From positions 124,001-188,000 of the forward strand of contig JAFAEQ010000033.1 in assembly GCA_023423935.1 (NCBI GenBank): a DNA stretch of 64,000 bases, in the 5' to 3' direction. This document shows, piece after piece, positions 17,156 through 27,411 of this stretch (its first letter is position 1; every line of letters starts with the position of its first letter). The notes under the pieces were generated by a model. The model was not told where the DNA came from. It saw nothing but the letters and a program-made list of their open reading frames with translations, and did no database searches. The position numbers and the translations under genes were made by a program. This DNA is from Pseudomonadota bacterium. Its GTDB lineage: Bacteria; Pseudomonadota; Gammaproteobacteria; Steroidobacterales; Steroidobacteraceae.

Positions 17156-18196
17156 CTACTTGCTGACGAGTACCTTCTTCACCCAGCCGCCGCCGCTCGC
17201 GGTTTCGACTTTGATGAAGCCATCCTTCTCTTCACCCATCACGATCATCTCGTCGCCCTTGCTGAGCGTCGTGACAGTTGCGCCCGACTCGGCAGGCGAT
17301 GAGTACACCTTCAGGTTGCCGAGCTTCGGCACCACCGTGTCGCCTTCGTTGAAGACAGCACCGGCTTTGGTCTTCTTGCTTGCCTCTTCAGCGAGCGTGC
17401 CAACATCGCGATGCAGACTCGGCTGATTACGCACCGAGCGAACGATGTTGTTGTAGTTGTCCATGAGGCTCGCAACCAGGATCTTGCCTTCGTTGGTGTT
17501 CTGATAGCCGCCAAACGCACCGACCGCGCCGCCGCCCCACAGGACACTTCCCAGCTTCAGATCGGCTTTGCTTGCACTGCCCTCGGCGGCAGCGACCTGC
17601 ACGCCACTGCGCGCATCGGCCACCAGCATGCTCGTCTGAGCTTCTTTGAACTTCACACCGCCCGCGACTGCACCGGCGATGCGACCTTTGGCACCGGGCA
17701 ACAGACCACCCAGCGCACCGCCCAGACCACCCGCATCGTTTTCCTGGAATACGACTGCCGGCGTGAGCACGAAGTCCGCGCTGACCATCTGGCCGCCGCC
17801 CATGTTCGAACCTGCACGCAGCTCACCCGACTCCTGCAAGGCACGCTCCTGCATCATGTTCTGCATGCCGATGCCGCGCTCGACGACGATGAAGCAGTTC
17901 GACTGCTGAATCATCATGCGGATGACACCCGTGGGTGACTGCAACCCGTGACGCGAGAGGGACTGCGCGACATAGTCCTGCGGCTCGACCACGGCCATGG
18001 CGCCCATCGGCTTGTCGCACTTCTCCTGGCCGTTATCGCCCTGCGAACCGCCGGGACCCGCCGAGCCCTGAACTTCGGATCCTCCTGAGCCCTTCCTTGT
18101 GCCGAGGGGACCATCCGCCGAGGCAGTCGAGCTTGCGAGCAGAACCGCGCCGAGAACACTGGCGGACAATCCAAAGGATGCAGACAAGGACTTCAT
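17156..18196 (-). CDS. CsgG/HfaB-like periplasmic protein with SH3 C-terminus
   Basis: 346 residues from ATG 18196, preceded by GGGGAGA. The Sec signal peptide ends ASSTASA with no lipobox Cys, unlike lipoprotein CsgG. Residues about 65-260 resemble the CsgG fold: a strand-helix start (MGAMAVVEPQDY), FIVVERGIGMQNMMQER, ADFVLTPAVVFQE and a C-terminal strand ADARSGVQVAAAEG. Residues about 285-346 form a bacterial SH3-type domain (LKVYSSPAESGATVTTLSKG). No curli genes are near, so amyloid export is not implied. A role in envelope assembly is inference. Confidence 0.7.
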   Translation of the reverse strand: MKSLSASFGLSASVLGAVLLASSTASADGPLGTRKGSGGSEVQGSAGPGGSQGDNGQEKCDKPMGAMAVVEPQDYVAQSLSRHGLQSPTGVIRMMIQQSNCFIVVERGIGMQNMMQERALQESGELRAGSNMGGGQMVSADFVLTPAVVFQENDAGGLGGALGGLLPGAKGRIAGAVAGGVKFKEAQTSMLVADARSGVQVAAAEGSASKADLKLGSVLWGGGAVGAFGGYQNTNEGKILVASLMDNYNNIVRSVRNQPSLHRDVGTLAEEASKKTKAGAVFNEGDTVVPKLGNLKVYSSPAESGATVTTLSKGDEMIVMGEEKDGFIKVETASGGGWVKKVLVSK

Positions 18197-18432
18197 GTAG
18201 ATCTCCCCGTAATACGGTGCGTTTTCGTTAGTGCCGATCCGTGGTCGGCAATCGCGGGCCAGTCGCGCTGCCTCGGCCTCGATCACGCTGGAAACAGCGC
18301 AGATTCAGCCTGGAAATTGTGCCGGGATCTGACCATGCGCCCCTGAGGGGGTCAAGGGCGCCGGTGGCGCAAATGAGAGCCATTCGAGCGCAGTGAAGAA
18401 GGCATGTGACCCGCACGGTCGACTCGGGCGAA
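18197..18432. other. Intergenic region CsgG-like / lipoprotein gene
   Basis: Together with 18433-18471 this is a 275-base divergent region. It contains the ribosome-binding site of the minus-strand gene and a CCCCTGAGGGGG dyad near 18341. Nothing else is recognised. Confidence 0.3.
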
Positions 18433-18462
18433 TTGCCGATCTACTGGTGCGCGCGTCATAGT
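18433..18462 (+). promoter_or_regulatory. Candidate sigma-70 promoter of lipoprotein gene
   Basis: TTGCCG (18433-18438), 18-base spacer, CATAGT (18457-18462). Predicted start of transcription about 18469, almost on the ATG at 18472, which would give a leaderless or nearly leaderless mRNA. Match is 4/6 for each element. Confidence 0.35.
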
Positions 18463-18471
18463 GCCTGCCGT

Positions 18472-18924
18472 ATGCGCCCGCCTTTTTTCGCTCCCACATT
18501 CATGCTCGCCTCGGCATTGCTGGTCGCGACGGGCTGCAGCCGGCCGGACTCTCCCGAGTCGCAACTCCGCCAAGCCATCGCCGCCATGGAGAAGGCAGCC
18601 GAAGAGCGCGACGTCGACGACGTCATGGAATGGGTTTCACCTGAGTTCCGCGGCGCAGGGGGCCAGGATCCGCAGGCGCTGCGCCGGTACCTCCAGGGGT
18701 TCTTCATCGTGAATCAATCGATTCACTTGCTGACCCGTATCGACGCCCTCGACTTCCCGGCGCCCGAGGAGGCTCGCCTTCACCTCACAGTGGGAATGGT
18801 GAGTCGCGAAGCTGAATCCGCCAGTGCATGGGACCTGGCTGCCGAGGTCCAGCAGTTTCAGCTCGCGCTTCGCCGTACGAACGAAGAGTGGCGGGTGATC
18901 TACGCTGAACGCGCGCCGGACTAG
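18472..18924 (+). CDS. Small lipoprotein, unknown function
   Basis: 150 residues from ATG 18472 (MRPPFFAPTFMLASALLVATGC); the lipobox LVATGC gives lipidation at Cys22. The rest is an acidic alpha/beta domain (LRQAIAAMEKAAEERDVDDVMEWVSPEF..., shortened here to AIAAMEKAAEERDVDDVM) with a pattern of helix then strands reminiscent of NTF2/SnoaL-like folds. No Shine-Dalgarno sequence is seen. No partner gene nearby; gltB follows after 459 bases. Function unknown. Confidence 0.7.
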   Translation: MRPPFFAPTFMLASALLVATGCSRPDSPESQLRQAIAAMEKAAEERDVDDVMEWVSPEFRGAGGQDPQALRRYLQGFFIVNQSIHLLTRIDALDFPAPEEARLHLTVGMVSREAESASAWDLAAEVQQFQLALRRTNEEWRVIYAERAPD

Positions 18925-18978
18925 GCACGTCGGATTTTGGAGCGGCGTTAGGTGACCGCTCGCTGTCTCTGCCTTGCA

Positions 18979-19006
18979 TTGACGCAAGAGGTTGCCTCTG
19001 TAATAT
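18979..19006 (+). promoter_or_regulatory. gltB promoter with palindrome in spacer
   Basis: TTGACG (18979-18984), 16-base spacer, TAATAT (19001-19006): a good sigma-70 promoter. The spacer contains AGAGG-TTG-CCTCT (18987-18999), a perfect 5+5 palindrome positioned where a repressor would block RNA polymerase. Predicted start about 19013. Confidence 0.65.
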
Positions 19007-19012
19007 GGCCGG

Positions 19013-19383
19013 CATTCCTTCGGGTTGTATTCAACGAGCGCACGCCGCTGCCGTCCCGCCCGGACGCGCGTGACCAGGCTTGCTGCGCGAATCACCCTTA
19101 ACGAATCAGTGAGTTGGAAGCGCCGGGAGGTACCGGAAAGGCTTCCTGAAGCCCGCCCGCGATGCCTTTTCAAGACCGCCGCGGCCCGCGCCATGCATCC
19201 ATTCCGAGGCTCGGTATGTGCGCGAGCGGGTCACTGACGCGCTCTACAGCGTCGACGCCGGAACGACGGCGTCGCCAAAGCCAGCGGAGACGCGCTGAAG
19301 CCGTGATGCAGGACCAACACGGCCGGCAACGTAGCCGAAGAGCTTCGAATTTCGTCGATTTGAATGTGATTGAGGCGATCAGC
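19013..19383 (+). other. Long gltB leader
   Basis: About 370 bases between the predicted transcription start and the gltB ATG. The gltB frame is open from 19162 but codes for an arginine-rich, non-conserved stretch, so I do not take it as protein. No known riboswitch was recognised. Length alone suggests a regulated leader. Confidence 0.35.
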
Positions 19384-22300
19384 ATGAGCACGAGCAGCAG
19401 CGAGGAACGCACTCCCTACCGGACCGAGCGGCCGGGCAAACAGGGCCTGTATGACCCGGCCTACGAGCATGACGCCTGTGGCGTTGGGTTCATCGTGGAT
19501 ATCAAAGGCCGCAAATCACATCAGATCCTCAAACAAGGTCTGCAGATCCTGACCAACCTGGACCATCGCGGCGCCTGCGGCGCCGAGGTCAACACCGGCG
19601 ACGGCGCTGGCGTACTGCTCCAGATGCCGCACAAGTTCCTGCAGGTCGCGGCCAAGAAGGCACGCATCGATCTGCCCGCCGAAGGTCACTACGGCTGCGG
19701 CATCGTCTTTCTGCCCCGCAACGCGACCCTGCGTCGCCGCATCGAAGAAAAGTTCGAGCAGATCGTGCAGTCCGAAGGCCAGACGGTCCTCGGCTGGCGC
19801 ACGGTCCCCACCAACAATTCGATGCTTGGCGAGACGGCCAAGTCCTGCGAGCCGTTCATGCGCCAGGTGTTCGTCGGCCGCAATGCGGAGATCGAAGATG
19901 AGCTCGCGTTCGAGCGCAAGCTCTATGTGATCCGCAAGCGCGCCTACAGCGAGATCCGCGCATCGACGATGGAAGGCGCCGCGTCCTGGTACGTCGCGAG
20001 CCTCTCGCACAAGACGCTGGTCTACAAAGGCATGCTGCTGACGGCGCAGCTCGAGCAGTACTTCGCCGATCTGAGCGATCCGGCGATGGAGACCGCAATC
20101 GCGCTCGTCCACTCGCGCTTCAGCACGAACACGTTCCCGAGCTGGGATCGCGCTCATCCGTACCGCTACATCGCGCACAACGGCGAGATCAACACGGTTC
20201 GCGGCAATGCGAACTGGATGCACGCGCGCGAAGCGCTGTTCCAGTCGGAAGCCTTCGGCGATGACATCGGCAAGATCCTGCCGATCATCAATCCGAATGG
20301 CTCCGACTCGGCCATGTTCGACAACACGCTCGAGCTTCTGGTGCTCGCGGGTCGCTCGTTGCCGCACGCAATGATGATGATGATTCCCGAACCCTGGTCG
20401 AATCATCAGACCATGGACGATACGAAGCGCGCCTTCTATCAGTACCACTCGTGCCTGATGGAGCCGTGGGACGGTCCCGCATCCATCTGCTTCACCGACG
20501 GCAAGCAGATCGGCGCATTGCTGGACCGCAACGGCCTGCGTCCTTCGCGCTATTACGTGACGAAAGACGACGTCGTCATCATGGCGTCCGAAGCCGGCGT
20601 GCTCGAAGTGCCGCCAGAAGACGTCGTGCAGAAGGGCCGCTTGCAGCCCGGCCGTATGTTCCTGGTAGACACCGAACAGGGCCGCATCGTCGATGACTCC
20701 GAGATCAAGAAAGCGATCGCGACGGAGCGCCCGTATCGCGAATGGCTGAACGACCATCAGCTCAACATTTCCGATCTGCCCCAGGCGCCGGAAGTGCCGC
20801 AGCCCGATCACGACACGCTGCTGCAGCGACAGATCGCCTTCGGCTACACCTTCGAAGACGAACGCCTGCTGCTGGCACCGATGGCGCAGAACGGCGTCGA
20901 AGCCGTGGGCTCCATGGGCAACGACACGCCGCTTGCGGTGCTGTCGAACAAGCCGCGCCTGCTCTACGACTATTTCAAGCAGCTGTTCGCGCAAGTCACC
21001 AATCCGCCGATCGACTCGATCCGCGAAGAGATCATCACCTCGGCCGAAACGCGCCTGGGCTCGGAAGGCAACCTGCTGAATCCGCAGCCCGCGGATTGCC
21101 GCCGCCTCGAGCTCAAGTGGCCGATCATCACCAACGAAGACTTCGCCAAGATCCGCCGCATGGATCTGCCAGGCCTGCGTGTCGGCCTGTTGCCTTCCCT
21201 CTTCCGCGTCACGCGCGGCGAGAAAGGTCTGGTGAAGTCGATGGAAGAAATTCGCCTGATGGCGCGCCGATTGATCGAGGAAGAGGAAGTGAACGTCCTC
21301 ATCCTGAGCGATCGTGGCGTCAATCGTGAGTTCGCGCCGATTCCGGCACTGCTCGCGGTCGCGGGCCTGCATCATTATCTGATCCGCGAAGGTCTGCGTA
21401 CCCGCGTCAGCATCGTCATCGAAACCGGTGAGGCGCGCGAAGTGCATCACTTCGCACTGCTCATCGGTTACGGCGCGAGCGCGATCAACCCATACGTCGC
21501 GTTCGAAACGATCGACGGCATGATTCGCGACGATCGCCTCGTCAACATCGATCACAAGACTGCGTGCAAGAACCTGGTGAAGGCCGCGACCAAGGGCATC
21601 ATCAAGGTCATGGCCAAGATGGGCATCTCCGCGATCCAGAGCTATCGCGGCGCGCAGGTGTTCGAAGCGGTGGGCTTGCGTCAGGACGTCATCGACGAGT
21701 ACTTCACGTGGACGTCGTCGCGCATCGGCGGCATCGGCATGGACGTGATCGCGCAGGAAGTGCTCGTGCGTCACAAGGCGGCCTTCCCGGATCGCCGCGT
21801 CGACGGGCATACGCTGCCGGTCGGCGGTTTGTATCAGTGGCGCTCGGACGGCGAGTTCCATCTGTTCAATCCCGAGTCGATCCATCGCCTGCAGAAGAGC
21901 GTGCGGACCGAGAACTTCAACACGTTCAAGGAATATTCGAAGCTCATCAACGAACAGGCGACGAACCTGTGCACGTTGCGCGGCTTGCTGGAGTTCAAGG
22001 CCGGCGATCCCGTTCCGCTCGAAGAAGTCGAGCCGATCGAAAGCATCATGAAGCGCTTCAAGACCGGCGCAATGTCTTACGGCTCGATCAGCAAGGAAGC
22101 ACACGAGACGCTGGCGATCGCGATGAACCGCATCGGCGGCAAGAGCAACACGGGCGAAGGCGGCGAAGACCCCGAGCGTTTCAAGCTGCTCGAGAATGGC
22201 GACTCGAAGAACTCGGCCATCAAGCAGGTTGCCTCGGGACGTTTCGGCGTCACCAGCGAGTACCTGGTCAACGCGCGCGAGATTCAGATCAAGATGGCAC

Positions 22301-24012
22301 AGGGCGCGAAGCCCGGTGAAGGCGGCCAGCTGCCTGGCGGCAAGGTCTATCCGCCGATCGCGAAGACACGTCATACGACGGCAGGCGTCGGTTTGATTTC
22401 ACCGCCGCCGCATCACGACATCTATTCGATCGAAGATCTGGCCGAGCTGATTCACGATCTCAAGAATGCGAATCGTCATGCGCGCATCAGCGTGAAGCTC
22501 GTCGCCGAAGTGGGCGTCGGCACGGTGGCGGCAGGCGTCGCGAAAGCTCACGCCGATGTCGTGCTGATCAGCGGCTACGACGGCGGCACGGGCGCTTCAC
22601 CGCAGACTTCCATCATGCACGCCGGTCTGCCGTGGGAACTTGGCCTGGCCGAGACTCACCAGACGCTCGTGATGAACAACCTGCGCAGCCGTATCGCGGT
22701 CGAAACCGACGGTCAGTTGAAGACGGGTCGCGACGTGGTGGTGGCTGCGTTGCTCGGCGCGGAAGAATTCGGCTTCGCGACCGCTCCGCTGGTTGCGACA
22801 GGCTGCATCATGATGCGCGTGTGTCATCTCAACACCTGCCCCGCGGGCATTGCGACGCAGGATCCGCGTCTGCGCGAGAGATACGCCGGCAAGCCGGAGC
22901 ACGCCGTCAACTTCATGCGCTTCATCGCGATGGAGATGCGCGAGCTGATGGCGCAGCTCGGCTTCCGCACGATCGAGGAAATGATCGGTCGCGTGGATCG
23001 ACTGGAAGCCAAGAAGGCTGTCGCACATTGGAAGGCGAAGGGCCTCGATTTCAGCAACCTGCTCTACCAGCCCGATGCCGGTAACGACATCGGTCGCTTC
23101 AAGCAGATGGAACAGGATCACGGCATCGAGAAGTCGCTCGACATGACGCAGCTCCTCGAGATCTGCAAGCCTGCGATCGAGCGCGGCGAGAAGGTCGAAG
23201 CCGATCTCAGGATCCGCAACATCAATCGCGTGTTCGGCACGATCACGGGCAGCGAGGTCACTCGCAAGTACGGCGCAGCCGGCTTGCCGGAAGACACGAT
23301 TCAGATCCGCGTGAACGGCTCCGCCGGACAGAGCTTCGGCGCGTTCCTGCCGCGCGGCATGACGTTCAAGCTCGAAGGCGATGCCAACGACTACGTCGGC
23401 AAGGGACTTTCAGGCGGCAAGCTGGTCATCCATCCGCCGAAAGCTTCGTCGTTCAACTCGTGGGAGAACATCATCGTCGGCAACGTGGCGCTCTATGGCG
23501 CGACGAGCGGCGAGGTTTATCTCGCAGGCATGGCGGGCGAGCGCTTTTGTGTTCGCAATAGCGGCGTCCACGCAGTGGTCGAGGCCGTGGGCGATCATGG
23601 TTGCGAATACATGACGGGCGGTCGCGTAATCGTGCTCGGACCCGTCGGCCGCAACTTCGGCGCAGGCATGTCGGGCGGCGTCGCCTACATCTTCGATGAG
23701 CGCGGCGACGCACGACTGAACATCAATGCCGACATGGTCGAGATCAGCGGACTCGAGGAGCCCGAAGACATTGCCGCCGTGAAAGCGATGGTCGAGAAAC
23801 ATCTGCAATACACCGGCAGCGCGCGCGCGAAGCACGTTCTCGATCACTGGGACAAATCGGTGAAGACCTTCGTTCGGGTCATGCCTCGCGACTACAAGCG
23901 CATGCTGGCCTGCATTGCGCGCGCACACGAGCAGGGCCTGACCGGCGACGAAGCGATCATGACTGCGTTCGAGGAGAACGCACGCGATCTGTCGCGAGTG
24001 GGTGGAAACTGA
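19384..24012 (+). CDS. gltB: Glutamate synthase (NADPH) large subunit
   Basis: 1542 residues from ATG 19384 with GAGG upstream. A short propeptide (31 residues) precedes Cys32 (HDACGVGF), the N-terminal nucleophile of the glutamine amidotransferase domain (32-450). Then central and FMN-binding synthase domains, the 3Fe-4S cysteines C1141, C1147 and C1152 (CIMMRVCHLNTC) and the C-terminal beta-helix GXGXG domain. It makes glutamate from 2-oxoglutarate and glutamine with GltD. An unusual 219-base spacer separates it from gltD. Confidence 0.98.
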   Translation: MSTSSSEERTPYRTERPGKQGLYDPAYEHDACGVGFIVDIKGRKSHQILKQGLQILTNLDHRGACGAEVNTGDGAGVLLQMPHKFLQVAAKKARIDLPAEGHYGCGIVFLPRNATLRRRIEEKFEQIVQSEGQTVLGWRTVPTNNSMLGETAKSCEPFMRQVFVGRNAEIEDELAFERKLYVIRKRAYSEIRASTMEGAASWYVASLSHKTLVYKGMLLTAQLEQYFADLSDPAMETAIALVHSRFSTNTFPSWDRAHPYRYIAHNGEINTVRGNANWMHAREALFQSEAFGDDIGKILPIINPNGSDSAMFDNTLELLVLAGRSLPHAMMMMIPEPWSNHQTMDDTKRAFYQYHSCLMEPWDGPASICFTDGKQIGALLDRNGLRPSRYYVTKDDVVIMASEAGVLEVPPEDVVQKGRLQPGRMFLVDTEQGRIVDDSEIKKAIATERPYREWLNDHQLNISDLPQAPEVPQPDHDTLLQRQIAFGYTFEDERLLLAPMAQNGVEAVGSMGNDTPLAVLSNKPRLLYDYFKQLFAQVTNPPIDSIREEIITSAETRLGSEGNLLNPQPADCRRLELKWPIITNEDFAKIRRMDLPGLRVGLLPSLFRVTRGEKGLVKSMEEIRLMARRLIEEEEVNVLILSDRGVNREFAPIPALLAVAGLHHYLIREGLRTRVSIVIETGEAREVHHFALLIGYGASAINPYVAFETIDGMIRDDRLVNIDHKTACKNLVKAATKGIIKVMAKMGISAIQSYRGAQVFEAVGLRQDVIDEYFTWTSSRIGGIGMDVIAQEVLVRHKAAFPDRRVDGHTLPVGGLYQWRSDGEFHLFNPESIHRLQKSVRTENFNTFKEYSKLINEQATNLCTLRGLLEFKAGDPVPLEEVEPIESIMKRFKTGAMSYGSISKEAHETLAIAMNRIGGKSNTGEGGEDPERFKLLENGDSKNSAIKQVASGRFGVTSEYLVNAREIQIKMAQGAKPGEGGQLPGGKVYPPIAKTRHTTAGVGLISPPPHHDIYSIEDLAELIHDLKNANRHARISVKLVAEVGVGTVAAGVAKAHADVVLISGYDGGTGASPQTSIMHAGLPWELGLAETHQTLVMNNLRSRIAVETDGQLKTGRDVVVAALLGAEEFGFATAPLVATGCIMMRVCHLNTCPAGIATQDPRLRERYAGKPEHAVNFMRFIAMEMRELMAQLGFRTIEEMIGRVDRLEAKKAVAHWKAKGLDFSNLLYQPDAGNDIGRFKQMEQDHGIEKSLDMTQLLEICKPAIERGEKVEADLRIRNINRVFGTITGSEVTRKYGAAGLPEDTIQIRVNGSAGQSFGAFLPRGMTFKLEGDANDYVGKGLSGGKLVIHPPKASSFNSWENIIVGNVALYGATSGEVYLAGMAGERFCVRNSGVHAVVEAVGDHGCEYMTGGRVIVLGPVGRNFGAGMSGGVAYIFDERGDARLNINADMVEISGLEEPEDIAAVKAMVEKHLQYTGSARAKHVLDHWDKSVKTFVRVMPRDYKRMLACIARAHEQGLTGDEAIMTAFEENARDLSRVGGN

Positions 24013-24017
24013 GCAGC

Positions 24018-24222
24018 AGCTACCAGGCACTAGCCACTAGTCGCTAGCCAGAAAGGATTTGCTCGCTGCGTGCGGCGAGCAATCCACCGAAGACGACATA
24101 CGTAAGGTTGACAACTTAAGACAAGGCACACGCGACGAATGAGCTCGCTCATTCGTGCGACAGCAACGAATCGGACGCACTTGCGCTCTGGCCAGTTGCT
24201 AAGTCGCTAGTAGCCAGCCGCT
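24018..24222. repeat. Word-arm inverted repeat gltB/gltD (CTAG words)
   Basis: Left arm 24018-24055 and right arm 24185-24222 are made of CTAGC/GCTAG words in inverted orientation. Inside are three further stems: TTGCTCGC/GCGAGCAA (24059-24066/24075-24082), an AAGGTTG/CAACTT pairing near 24105-24118, and ACGAATGAGC/GCTCATTCGT (24135-24144/24147-24156). All lie within what should be a single gltBD transcript. Confidence 0.8.
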
Positions 24223-24231
24223 GAGAGACTT

Positions 24232-25716
<1,485 letters not shown>

Positions 25717-25724
25717 CCCGCTTC

Positions 25725-25752
25725 AAGGCTCCGGCAGGCCTGCCGGAGCCTT
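25725..25752 (+). terminator. Perfect palindrome after gltD
   Basis: 28 bases, fully self-complementary (13-bp stem AAGGCTCCGGCAG and complement around GC), 8 bases after the gltD stop. Only a broken T-run (TTGCTGCTT) follows on the plus strand. Probable transcription terminator of gltBD. Confidence 0.7.
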
Positions 25753-25841
25753 GCTGCTTGCGTTCGCGTCAGTCGAAACAATTGGATGTCCGACTGACTG
25801 AAACCGGCTCCAATACCGCATCTGCTCTCATCCAAACCGAC

Positions 25842-26546
25842 TTATGGCCTGCGCCGCAGTCGCAGCCGGTTCAAGCGCGTCGCTCGCGGCAGAGATCCAT
25901 CGAGCTCAGCTGCAATGAGCTGGTTGCCCAGCAGCTTCGTCGTCTCGAGTTTCTTGTGATCGCGAGCGGCGGCGAAGCGAATCAGATCGGGCCAGAACGC
26001 AGGATTGCCCGGCCAGCGCGGCATCAACAGTCCCGGGTAGTCGATGGCCACACGTCGCAGCTGCCATAACGGAACGCGCGACATGCGCTCGGCGATCGAC
26101 TGGGGCATGCCGAATAACACACGAGCCGCGATCCGATGTGTATGCGCCGTATGCCACGCCAGAAAGATTGCGACTTCGCAGAACGCCGCTTGCGTCGGCG
26201 CCGAGCTCAACGCTCCGTAGCGCGAAGCGACCACGCTATCGCTTCCGTCCACCGCATCGGCCGCATCGAGCGCAGTCATCCAGAAGCGATCATCATCGAA
26301 GCTGAAAGTGAATAGCGCATAAGGGCATCTCGCCAATGCGCTGCGCGCGTCGTCATCGAGACGTGACAGCGCGTCGATCTGTTTCGTAGTCAACGTGTCG
26401 ATCGGCATCGCCGACGTCGGCAGCGATGCTTCCGCGACCAGCAGCTCGACATAATCCAGATTGAGCTCATGCACGCGCGTTAGCAGTGCATCGCCGAGCA
26501 CAGGTGCACGTGTGCCGGGCGCAACTTCCATGTTGTAGTCGGACAT
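25842..26546 (-). CDS. Conserved-looking protein of unknown function
   Basis: 234 residues, predominantly helical, no signal peptide, no membrane segment. I recognise no family. Features: an early helical region ending DALSRLDDDARSALARCP, an aromatic patch FTFSFDDDRFW (about 80-90), AIFLAWHTAHTHRIAARVLFG (given as AIFLAWHTAHTHRIA) and a basic C-terminus RATRLNRLRLRRRP. It is divergent from the FlhC-like gene, sharing a 180-base promoter region, so the two may be functionally linked. Codon use looks like its neighbours. Confidence 0.65.
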   Translation of the reverse strand: MSDYNMEVAPGTRAPVLGDALLTRVHELNLDYVELLVAEASLPTSAMPIDTLTTKQIDALSRLDDDARSALARCPYALFTFSFDDDRFWMTALDAADAVDGSDSVVASRYGALSSAPTQAAFCEVAIFLAWHTAHTHRIAARVLFGMPQSIAERMSRVPLWQLRRVAIDYPGLLMPRWPGNPAFWPDLIRFAAARDHKKLETTKLLGNQLIAAELDGSLPRATRLNRLRLRRRP

Positions 26547-26653
26547 TTTTCCATCCTCGCCGTTGATGATGATCGCATCCTTGGATCATCGCGAGTCGAT
26601 TTAACAGGGGCTTGGCAGCGCGGTCAATCTCACAGCACACTACGATCGCTTCG

Positions 26654-26697
26654 ATGGCATTCACCATGCAGTGTCCAGGGATGCGGACACATGCCAT
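26654..26697. promoter_or_regulatory. Nested dyad upstream of FlhC-like gene
   Basis: Outer arms ATGGCAT (26654-26660) and ATGCCAT (26691-26697); inner arms GTGTCC (26671-26676) and GGACAC (26685-26690). All four are perfect complements. It sits 30 bases upstream of the FlhC-like ATG and could be an operator or leader hairpin. Confidence 0.4.
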
Positions 26698-26726
26698 TGA
26701 ACTTTCAACGAGACAGGGAGACGTCA

Positions 26727-27332
26727 ATGCACATCAGTAACGATCGATATTTCCGCGACCGCCAGCGTCACGATCTGGCGCTGCGCATGATTCGACACGA
26801 AGCACGCACGCACACGATCCGCTCGTGCACCGGACTCACGGACGATCGCATTCGCAGGCTGTTCAAAACCTTCGCGCGTCATCACACCACGCTCACCGTG
26901 CGCCGGCATCGCGGCAAGTCGCCACGACAGATCGCCTATTTCACCCGCAACTTGCAGATGCAGTTCGAAGCCTCGTGTCTGAGCAGCACGTTCGCCGCGT
27001 TCGGATTGATCCAGTCGCAGCGTCCCGCAGAGGAGGACGATGCGCTGGCTTACGGCGAGCGGTTCTGCGACGCGTTTGAAACTCACCGTCAGCTCGTGCA
27101 GGGACCGCGAATCTCCTTCGAGCATGCATGGTTCCTGCTGCAGCTCCTGAGTCAGGGCGCGTCGTTGCGGCCGACACGATGTCGTCATTGCAGCAGCCGC
27201 TATCTGCGCGATCGACTCAACGCGGCTGCACGGCGTTGCCCCTTCTGCGAGCTGAAGGCGTCGGGGGATGAGGAATACGCATGCCGTGAGCCGGTCGTGC
27301 ATTACCTCATCGAACGTCTGCCAGCATGCTGA
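26727..27332 (+). CDS. FlhC-like transcriptional regulator (orphan)
   Basis: 201 residues from ATG 26727 with GGGAGA upstream. The N-terminal half (DLALRMIRHEARTHTI, TGLTDDRIRRLFKTF) has the helix-turn-helix-like layout of FlhC proteins, followed by RHRGKSPRQIAYFTRN. The C-terminal zinc site is C-R-H-C (about 158-161) and C-P-F-C (about 178-181), as in FlhC. FlhC normally acts as a complex with FlhD at flagellar class II promoters, but no flhD or flagellar gene is in this window. Target genes unknown. Confidence 0.7.
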   Translation: MHISNDRYFRDRQRHDLALRMIRHEARTHTIRSCTGLTDDRIRRLFKTFARHHTTLTVRRHRGKSPRQIAYFTRNLQMQFEASCLSSTFAAFGLIQSQRPAEEDDALAYGERFCDAFETHRQLVQGPRISFEHAWFLLQLLSQGASLRPTRCRHCSSRYLRDRLNAAARRCPFCELKASGDEEYACREPVVHYLIERLPAC

Positions 27333-27411
27333 ACGCGCGTGCTGAACCCGACGGCCCGGCCCGGTAGGCCTACAGAGCGCGGACATTGCCGCTGGTAGAC
27401 TTGCAGTTCTG

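Noticed and set aside
19162..19383. N-terminal extension of GltB from an upstream ATG
   Set aside because: The extra 74 residues are Arg-rich and non-conserved; starting at 19384 gives the usual short propeptide before Cys32 and a GAGG ribosome-binding site.
19516..22374. A 952-codon open frame on the minus strand opposite gltB
   Set aside because: Perfect overlap with a gene of certain identity; composition is that of a GC-rich antisense frame (His/Arg/Asp rich) without any recognisable domain.
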